A stretch of DNA of 11,285 nucleotides. It comes from an uncultured Opitutia bacterium (lineage in GTDB: Bacteria > Verrucomicrobiota > Verrucomicrobiia > Opitutales > UBA953). Made by a program: the position numbers and the translations under genes. The notes under the pieces are model-generated. The model searched no databases. It saw only the letters and a program-made list of their open reading frames with translations, and was not told the DNA's origin. Positions 6,678 to 11,285 of this stretch are shown here, one piece after another. The stretch is taken from assembly GCA_903910245.1 (NCBI GenBank), contig CAIVYX010000135.1, forward strand, positions 1 to 11,285, given 5' to 3'. Numbering within the stretch: the first letter of the stretch is position 1; each line of letters starts with the position of its first letter.

Positions 6678-7562
6678 ATGTTCCGCCGCCTTACCCTTGG
6701 GCTGGCCCTGCTCCTGCAGGGACTGGCTTATGCCGAAACCCGTGACCTCATTTTGGTCGCCGGTCAGTCCAACGCCGTCGGCGCCGACGCCTACGCGGAA
6801 GAGCTCCCGGCTGACTCGAAGGACGCCGCGACGATGTTCTGGTGGCGCGTGGGCGATCCGCCCCCCGACGAATTTGACGGCACGAGCGCCCGCCAGTGGT
6901 CGACCCTGCAATTCCAACCGCGCACGCCGGCGATGCCTGCTATCAACGGTAAGAAGCTCGCGCGCCAATATGGCAACTTCAACCTAAAGTCCAAGGGTGG
7001 CTTCGGACCAGAGATCGGGATGGTCCGCACGCTGGCGACGAAAGAGTCGCGTCCGCTCGCGGTCATTAAGACAGCCTTCAGCGGCACGTCCGTCGCCGGC
7101 GACTGGAACGTCGGACTGCCCGGCAAGGCCGACCCGTGCTACCGCGCCATGGTCGACGAAGCCAAGGCCGCGATCGCCGCTGCGAAGTCGAAGGACGTCA
7201 CGCTGCGACCACGCGCCTTCGTCTGGGTGCAGGGTGAGAGCGACGCCAACGCCAAGGACGCTCCGGCCTACGTCGCGAATCTATCAGCGATGCTCCAGCG
7301 CCTGCGCGCCGACCTCAACGCACCCGACATGATCCTGCTCCTCGGCGTCAACACCCGCTTCGGTAACGGCAAGAACGCCTTCATGCCGAAGATCATCGAC
7401 GCCCAGAAGGAAGTCGCCGCCACCCTACCCCGCGCCCGTTACGTCGACACCGCCGGTGCCGAGACGTTGCCGCCTTCACATACCCATTTCACCGCCGTCG
7501 GTACGCTCGAGATCGGGCGTCGCTTCGCCGAAGCCCTGCTTGCACTCGAACAGGCTAAATGA
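6678..7562 (+). CDS. Secreted SASA/CE6-like carbohydrate esterase
   Basis: The product is 294 residues with a signal peptide (MFRRLTLGLALLLQGLAYA). It is an SGNH-type hydrolase of the sialate O-acetylesterase/acetylxylan esterase group (SASA, CE6-like). Seen motifs are GQSNAVG with nucleophile S31, a GFGPEIG block, WVQGESDA at 183-190 (family block with Gln and Glu) and HFTAVG with the probable catalytic H270. Family members usually have Asp three residues before this His; here that position is Ser in SHTHF, so the dyad may use another acid or none. The expected reaction is removal of acetyl groups from polysaccharide side chains outside the cytoplasm. The start at 6678 is preferred for its signal peptide and AAGG site. 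The stop overlaps the next start as ATGA, so the two are likely co-translated. Confidence 0.9.
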   Translation: MFRRLTLGLALLLQGLAYAETRDLILVAGQSNAVGADAYAEELPADSKDAATMFWWRVGDPPPDEFDGTSARQWSTLQFQPRTPAMPAINGKKLARQYGNFNLKSKGGFGPEIGMVRTLATKESRPLAVIKTAFSGTSVAGDWNVGLPGKADPCYRAMVDEAKAAIAAAKSKDVTLRPRAFVWVQGESDANAKDAPAYVANLSAMLQRLRADLNAPDMILLLGVNTRFGNGKNAFMPKIIDAQKEVAATLPRARYVDTAGAETLPPSHTHFTAVGTLEIGRRFAEALLALEQAK

Positions 7563-8224
7563 AAAAAACCCTCGCCCTCCTGCTGGCGCCCTTGGCTCTC
7601 GTCGCCACCACCGACACCTTCACGGTACGCGAGGATTTTGGAGCCGGCTTCGACGCGAAGAAGTTCCTAACACCGCTCCCGAACAAGAATACGTCCGTCC
7701 GCGATGGGGTGATGTGGACGCGCGGATCCAGCGGCGGCAAGTATCCGCCGATGGTCACCCTGGCGCTGGCCGGCAAGGACCTGACGATGTCCTTCCGGTA
7801 CCGTCACCTCGAGAAAGGCGGCATGCTCTGGCTCTTCGTCGACGGCGATGACGGCTACGGCTCCGTCGACCACATGCTCCGCGTCCGCCTCAACCGCGAC
7901 AGCGTCGTACTCGAAGTCGACGCCCATACCCTCGACCCCAATCACCCGCTGCGCCAGAACACCCGCGAAGCCGATCCGGTCAGCAAGGCCTACTGGACCA
8001 ATGAACACTTCCCCGCCGAGAAGGTCGACCTGTCCGCCAACGAATGGCGCACCGTGAAGATCATCTTCAAAGGTGATACGGTGGACATGTCAGTCGACGG
8101 CAAGTGGACCCGCACGCTGAAGCGCCCGAACTTCGACGCGACTAAGCGCAAGCTCCTTTGGATGCAGAATGGCGGCGAGAAAGGCATCGAGATTGACGAC
8201 GTCGTTGTCACCCCGACCCTCTAA
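7559..8224 (+). CDS. Secreted DUF1080-like jelly-roll protein
   Basis: This 221-residue secreted protein has a short signal (MKKTLALLLAPLALVAT). The mature part follows the pattern of DUF1080/LamG-type concanavalin-like domains: an opening EDF segment, a DGVMW strand, a central L-M-S-F-R-Y strand, then EWRTVKIIFKGDTVDMSVDGKW and a closing strand ending GIEIDDVVVTPT. DUF1080 proteins have been linked to 3-keto-disaccharide hydrolysis, and related folds bind sugars. I see no residue pattern that lets me choose between enzyme and binding module. The start overlaps the esterase stop (ATGA), implying a shared substrate. An unusually long internal loop with HTLDPNHPLRQNT sits in the middle. The same fold style recurs in the two genes at the right end of the window. 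Confidence 0.8.
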   Translation: MKKTLALLLAPLALVATTDTFTVREDFGAGFDAKKFLTPLPNKNTSVRDGVMWTRGSSGGKYPPMVTLALAGKDLTMSFRYRHLEKGGMLWLFVDGDDGYGSVDHMLRVRLNRDSVVLEVDAHTLDPNHPLRQNTREADPVSKAYWTNEHFPAEKVDLSANEWRTVKIIFKGDTVDMSVDGKWTRTLKRPNFDATKRKLLWMQNGGEKGIEIDDVVVTPTL

Positions 8225-8227
8225 AAC

Positions 8228-8857
8228 ATGAGGACAATAATCATCGGGACCTTCTTCCTCCTAGCAGTCTGCTTGGCGCAGGCGCAGTCCGCCGACCCGA
8301 AGTCTCTCGTTGAAAAAGCCATCCAAACGGTCGGCGGGAAAGATAAGCTGCTGAAAATCTATCGCCTCAAGGAAGTCTTTCATTTCGGAGAGACCCCTGA
8401 ACCTGCGGCCGGCAAGAAGCGTAGTCTCCGCGATTCGATTCTCTCCCAGCCCGACATGTGGTGGATCAACAAGAAGGAGCGAGGCCCCGATCCCGCGAAG
8501 GACGATGCACGTGCTTGGTCGCTCGACCTACTCGTCGACGAGAAGTCACGCTTCGAGATCATCCCGGACATCGTCGACGAAGGCAGAAAATGCGTCGGAC
8601 TGCGGATCACAGGCTCCGTTACGCCAGCAATGAGCCTATACCTTGACCAAGAGACCCTGCTGCTCCGGCGACTGGACTGGCGCAACGACTTCTACCGCTT
8701 CAGCGAATGGAAAGACTACGACGGCCTGCGTTACGCCAGCCGAACGGTCATCTTCAAGACCAAGTCGGGGAAGCCCTGGTTCTTTCATGACATCACCGAG
8801 CTCGAAAGACTCGCACAGTTGCCAGCGGGACTAGACCAACCGAAAGCGGCTAAATAA
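8228..8857 (+). CDS. Small secreted protein, LolA-like, unknown function
   Basis: The product is 209 residues with a signal peptide (MRTIIIGTFFLLAVCLAQAQ). After it comes LVEKAIQTVGGKDKLLKIYRLK, a helix plus VGG.DKL turn typical of a loose group of secreted proteins with outer-membrane lipoprotein-sorting (LolA-like) folds. The rest alternates short strands, for example MSLYLDQETLLLRRLDW followed by an EWKDYDGLRY segment, as expected for a half-barrel that holds a lipid or other hydrophobic ligand. No catalytic motif is seen. The assignment rests on pattern memory only, so treat the function as unknown. The gene starts 3 nt after the DUF1080-like gene with no Shine-Dalgarno sequence. It is richer in AT codons near its start than its neighbours and contributes no obvious carbohydrate function, so it may be a passenger or an independent acquisition. 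Confidence 0.8.
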   Translation: MRTIIIGTFFLLAVCLAQAQSADPKSLVEKAIQTVGGKDKLLKIYRLKEVFHFGETPEPAAGKKRSLRDSILSQPDMWWINKKERGPDPAKDDARAWSLDLLVDEKSRFEIIPDIVDEGRKCVGLRITGSVTPAMSLYLDQETLLLRRLDWRNDFYRFSEWKDYDGLRYASRTVIFKTKSGKPWFFHDITELERLAQLPAGLDQPKAAK

Positions 8858-8858
8858 A

Positions 8859-8878
8859 CCCTACCCCTCCCTAACCCC
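8859..8878 (-). other. Predicted G-quadruplex before sulfatase gene
   Basis: On the plus strand four C-runs (8859-8861, 8864-8867, 8869-8871, 8875-8878) are separated by 1-3 bases. The minus strand therefore satisfies the canonical four-run G-quadruplex rule, and the plus strand could form an i-motif. The tract ends 16 nt before the sulfatase ATG, and the 37-nt spacer has no Shine-Dalgarno sequence. In the transcript this region is C-rich, so any fold would act on DNA rather than on the mRNA. Confidence 0.5.
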
Positions 8879-8894
8879 AGCACTCTTGATTCCC

Positions 8895-10343
8895 ATGCGC
8901 CTCCTCCTCGCCAGCTTCTGCCTCCTCTGCGCCTCCCTCCAAGCCGCCGACCAGCCCAATATCATCTTCGTCATGGCTGACGACATGGGCTGGGGTCAGA
9001 CCAGCTACCGCAACCACCCCATACTCAAGACGCCGAACCTCGACGCGATGGCGGCGAACGGGCTGCGCTTCGAGCGCTTCTACGCCGGCGGTCCGGTCTG
9101 TTCGCCGACCCGCGCCTCGGTCCTGACCGGTCGTTCGCATGAACGCGCCGGGGTGCTTACGCACGGGTATGCGCTGCGCACGCAGGAAAAGACCATCGCG
9201 CAGGCCCTCCGGGGCGCGGGTTACGTCACCGGACATTTCGGCAAGTGGCATCTCAACGGCCACAAGGGTCCAGGCGTCCCCATCTTCGCCGACGATCCCT
9301 ACGCGCCGAGTCGTTTCGGATTCGATGAATGGGTATCCGTCTCGAACTTCTACGACGTCGACCCGCTGATGAGCCGCGCGGGTAAGTTCGAGCAGATGAA
9401 AGGCGACTCGTCGGAAGTCGCCGTGGCCGAGGCGGTGAGCTTCCTGGAGAAACACAAAGCGGGCGGGAAGCCGATGTTCGCCGTGGTCTGGTATGGCTCG
9501 CCGCACAGTCCTTTTAAAGCGCTGGCCGCGGACAAGGCGGAGTTCAGTAAGCTTAACGACACATCGGCGAACCACTACGGCGAACTCGCGGCGATGGACC
9601 GGAGCATCGGCACCCTGCGCACCAAGCTCCGCGACCTCGGCCTCGCCCAGAATACCCTGCTCGTTTTCTGCAGCGACAACGGCGGCCTGCCCAACATCGC
9701 GCCGGACACCGTGGGCGGACTCCGCGGCTTCAAGGGAAGCGTGTTCGAAGGGGGCATCCGCGTACCTGGCATCGTCGAATGGCCGGCAGTCATCAGACCC
9801 CGTGTCACGAGCTACCCAGCCTGCGTGATGGACTTATTCCCCACCGTCGTCGACCTCCTCGGACTACCCGCGAACGTAATGTTAAAGCCCGTCGACGGCC
9901 TCAGCCTCAAGCCACTGTTCACGCAAGAGCTGACCTCCCGCGGTCAGCCCATCGGGTTCCGTTACGCCACCAAGCGGGCGCTAGTGGACGACCGCTACAA
10001 ACTACTCACCGACAATCTCGGTGCCGGCAGCTTCCAGCTCTACGACCTGCAGGCTGACCCGAACGAGCGGCGCGACCTGAGCACCGAGCAGCCGGAGATC
10101 GCCGCGGGCATGCGGAAACAATTATTGGAATGGAACGCGAGCATGGATGCGAGCTTCGCGGGCCGCGACTACCCCGAAAGCAAGGTCTCGCCGCCGGATC
10201 CGGCTTCGGTAAGCTGGTTCGAGATCCCACAGTATGCGCCCTTCCTCGCGGAATGGAAACTGCGTTGGGAATACCAAGGCTACCTAGGACGCCCGGCGAA
10301 GGGCGACCCAGCCAAGAGTAACCCGAAGAAGAAAAATAAATAA
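8895..10343 (+). CDS. Secreted type I sulfatase
   Basis: This 482-residue enzyme has a signal peptide (MRLLLASFCLLCASLQA) and a full sulfatase domain. Metal ligands are D29-D30 in ADDMGWG. The formylglycine signature is CSPTRASVLTGR with C69, the residue oxidised by the maturase. Further landmarks are K117 and H119 in GKWHLNG, the SPHSPF block, D261-N262 in SDNGG and EGGIRVP. All key positions are intact, so it should be active if a formylglycine-generating enzyme exists elsewhere. Overall it resembles arylsulfatase A/N-acetylgalactosamine-6-sulfatase types, but the substrate cannot be read from sequence. The tail is lysine-rich (DPAKSNPKKKNK). I chose ATG 8895 over an in-frame TTG at 8886 because it starts directly at the signal peptide. 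With the nearby esterase, desulfation of marine-type polysaccharides is inferred. Confidence 0.95.
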   Translation: MRLLLASFCLLCASLQAADQPNIIFVMADDMGWGQTSYRNHPILKTPNLDAMAANGLRFERFYAGGPVCSPTRASVLTGRSHERAGVLTHGYALRTQEKTIAQALRGAGYVTGHFGKWHLNGHKGPGVPIFADDPYAPSRFGFDEWVSVSNFYDVDPLMSRAGKFEQMKGDSSEVAVAEAVSFLEKHKAGGKPMFAVVWYGSPHSPFKALAADKAEFSKLNDTSANHYGELAAMDRSIGTLRTKLRDLGLAQNTLLVFCSDNGGLPNIAPDTVGGLRGFKGSVFEGGIRVPGIVEWPAVIRPRVTSYPACVMDLFPTVVDLLGLPANVMLKPVDGLSLKPLFTQELTSRGQPIGFRYATKRALVDDRYKLLTDNLGAGSFQLYDLQADPNERRDLSTEQPEIAAGMRKQLLEWNASMDASFAGRDYPESKVSPPDPASVSWFEIPQYAPFLAEWKLRWEYQGYLGRPAKGDPAKSNPKKKNK

Positions 10344-10370
10344 ACTCATCCTCGGATGATGCCCTCGCCT

Positions 10371-10399
10371 ACCCCTACCCCTATCCCTATCCCTACCCC
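10371..10399 (+). repeat. CCCTAY hexamer tandem repeat, G-quadruplex on complement
   Basis: Five C-runs (10372-10375, 10378-10381, 10385-10387, 10391-10393, 10396-10399) are spaced by TA or TAT, giving a telomere-like CCCTAY tandem array. The complement meets the G-quadruplex rule with one run to spare. It lies in the 63-nt spacer between sulfatase and DUF1080-like gene and ends 7 nt before the ATG at 10407. A small TCATC/GATGA palindrome (10346-10359) precedes it. The tract can be read in frame from an ATG at 10356, giving PTPTPIPIPTP, which does not look like a genuine N-terminus. Tandem units make it prone to length change. Confidence 0.65.
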
Positions 10400-10406
10400 T
10401 ATCATC

Positions 10407-11003
10407 ATGCGCTCCCTCATCCCCCTCCTCCTCGCTTCCCTCGCTTTCGGCGCTGAGCTCAAACCGCTCCTGAACGAACAGCCCCTGCCTTCACTGGCCA
10501 AGCCCACGTTCAAGGAAGCGCTCGGCGCCGAATGGAACGTCGCCCGCGGCAAGTGGGTCCCCGAAGAAGGCGTCCTGCACATGATCGACATCCCTGAGCA
10601 GAAGCACGTCCCGGTGCTCTGGCATAAGGTCGGGCTCTCCGCCGCCGTCATCGAACTCGACTTCCGACAGAACGCTCCTGGCGGCTTCCTCGTCGGCTGC
10701 GACGGCGCCAAGCACGTCGCCCGCGTCGTCGTGACGCCGACCGCGCTCTCGATCGCCGAGGACTCCGTCACCCCCTCGCACACCATCGCCACGACCAAGG
10801 TCACCGCCAAGCAGGGCGAGTGGCACCACCTCCGCGTCGAATGGAAGGGCGATGAGATGGCCGCCAACCTCGACGGCATCGAACTCAAGGCCAAGCACGC
10901 CTACGTCGCCACCGAGAAGGCCCGCAGCTGGCTCGCCGGCACCAAGAGCGCCGACGTGAAGAATCTCACGATCAACGGCACCAAGGTCGAAGCCAAGAAG
11001 TGA
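10407..11003 (+). CDS. Secreted DUF1080-like protein, tandem copy 1
   Basis: From ATG 10407 the product is 198 residues with a Sec signal (MRSLIPLLLASLAFGA). Upstream in-frame ATGs at 10356 and 10359 would add a Thr/Pro/Ile run from the CCCTAY repeat and bury the signal, so I reject them. The mature part has the DUF1080/LamG-like strand pattern: AEWNVARGKW, an EEGVLHM strand, VIELDFRQ, then GEWHHLRVEWKGDEMAANLDGIELKAKH and a closing VKNLTINGTKVE. The WHHLRVEWKGD segment is the most characteristic. Function could be binding or cleavage of glycans; no catalytic residue can be assigned. It follows the sulfatase and its stop overlaps the next start (TGATG), so it is probably translated together with its paralog. 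Confidence 0.85.
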   Translation: MRSLIPLLLASLAFGAELKPLLNEQPLPSLAKPTFKEALGAEWNVARGKWVPEEGVLHMIDIPEQKHVPVLWHKVGLSAAVIELDFRQNAPGGFLVGCDGAKHVARVVVTPTALSIAEDSVTPSHTIATTKVTAKQGEWHHLRVEWKGDEMAANLDGIELKAKHAYVATEKARSWLAGTKSADVKNLTINGTKVEAKK

Positions 11004-11285
11004 TGCGCGCCCTCGGCCTCCTCCTCTTCGCCGTCGCGGCTCATGCCGCGGAGCCCAAGATCATTCTCGAAGAGAAGTTCGACCAGGAACTCTCCAAGGA
11101 TTGGTTCTGGGGGCTGGGAACGTGGAGCGCCAAAGACGGCGTGATGCGCGGCTTCGAATCGGGCCCCCGCCGCCACGGCCCGGTCAAGGTGCATAAGCTG
11201 CCGCTGAAAGACGGTGTCGTCGAATGCGACTTCCGCCTCGTCGGCAAAGCCAGCTTCGCCGGCATCATCTTCAATGGTAGCCAGG
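11003..11285 (+). CDS. Secreted DUF1080-like protein, tandem copy 2, 5' part
   Basis: This open frame begins at the ATG inside TGATG (11003-11005) and runs off the right edge after 94 complete codons with no stop. A short signal peptide (MRALGLLLFAVAAHAA) is followed by a segment that aligns by eye with copy 1 without large gaps: FDQELSKDW with FKEALGAEW, GTWSAKDGVM with GKWVPEEGVL, HGPVKVHKLPL with HVPVLWHKVGL and VVECDFRL with VIELDFRQ. It is therefore a divergent tandem paralog with the same jelly-roll-type fold. The C-terminal half, including the expected WH.....W.GD segment, is beyond the window. Activity is as uncertain as for copy 1. Confidence 0.85.
   Translation, partial: MRALGLLLFAVAAHAAEPKIILEEKFDQELSKDWFWGLGTWSAKDGVMRGFESGPRRHGPVKVHKLPLKDGVVECDFRLVGKASFAGIIFNGSQ

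Noticed and set aside
8886..8894. TTG start for the sulfatase
   Set aside because: ATG 8895 is only three codons downstream and begins exactly at the signal peptide; no ribosome site favours the TTG.
10371..10399. CRISPR or true telomere for the CCCTAY array
   Set aside because: The units are about 6 bases with no spacers, the array is only 29 bases, and it sits between genes rather than at a sequence end.
1..11285. tRNA, rRNA, transposase, phage or integrase genes
   Set aside because: I saw no cloverleaf-like sequence, rRNA segment, transposase motif or terminal inverted repeat with target duplication anywhere in the window.

Overview
The window is GC-rich, and every gene I accept is on the plus strand, packed almost end to end. 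Nearly all products carry an export signal. The family content points to a member of the Planctomycetota-Verrucomicrobiota group, probably Verrucomicrobiota and probably aquatic: a DUF1592/DUF1588/DUF1585 c-type cytochrome, a DUF1552 (HxxSHH) protein, a secreted leucine-rich-repeat protein, a SASA-type esterase, a sulfatase and small DUF1080-like proteins. The phylum is an inference from these families; there is no rRNA or tRNA to anchor it.

Region A (1-6615) reads as one tightly coupled operon. It holds the 3' end of a haem-binding DUF1592-family protein, a Tat-type DUF1552 protein, two tandem paralogous secreted proteins of unknown function (about two thirds identical by eye), a secreted leucine-rich-repeat protein and a secreted alpha/beta hydrolase. 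Junctions are ATGA or TGATG overlaps or 5-6 nt gaps, mostly without a Shine-Dalgarno sequence, which suggests translational coupling.

Region B (6616-8857) begins after a 62-nt spacer with an imperfect hairpin. It holds a SASA/CE6-like carbohydrate esterase, a DUF1080-like jelly-roll protein overlapping it, and a small LolA-like secreted protein of unknown function.

Region C (8858-11285) holds a secreted sulfatase with a complete formylglycine motif, then two consecutive DUF1080-like proteins, the second cut by the window end. The sulfatase and the first of these are each preceded by a short C-rich tract whose complement meets the four-run G-quadruplex rule.

Taken together the genes look like an extracytoplasmic toolkit: esterase and sulfatase to strip acyl and sulfate groups from polysaccharides, DUF1080-like proteins that may bind or cleave sugars, and a haem protein/DUF1552 redox module of unknown reaction. 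The least explained items are the tandem paralog pair and a short AAGAAC-type repeat. That repeat forms an inverted pair inside the signal-peptide region of the second paralog and recurs at the start of the DUF1552 gene. There is no sign of phage, transposon, CRISPR or defence genes.
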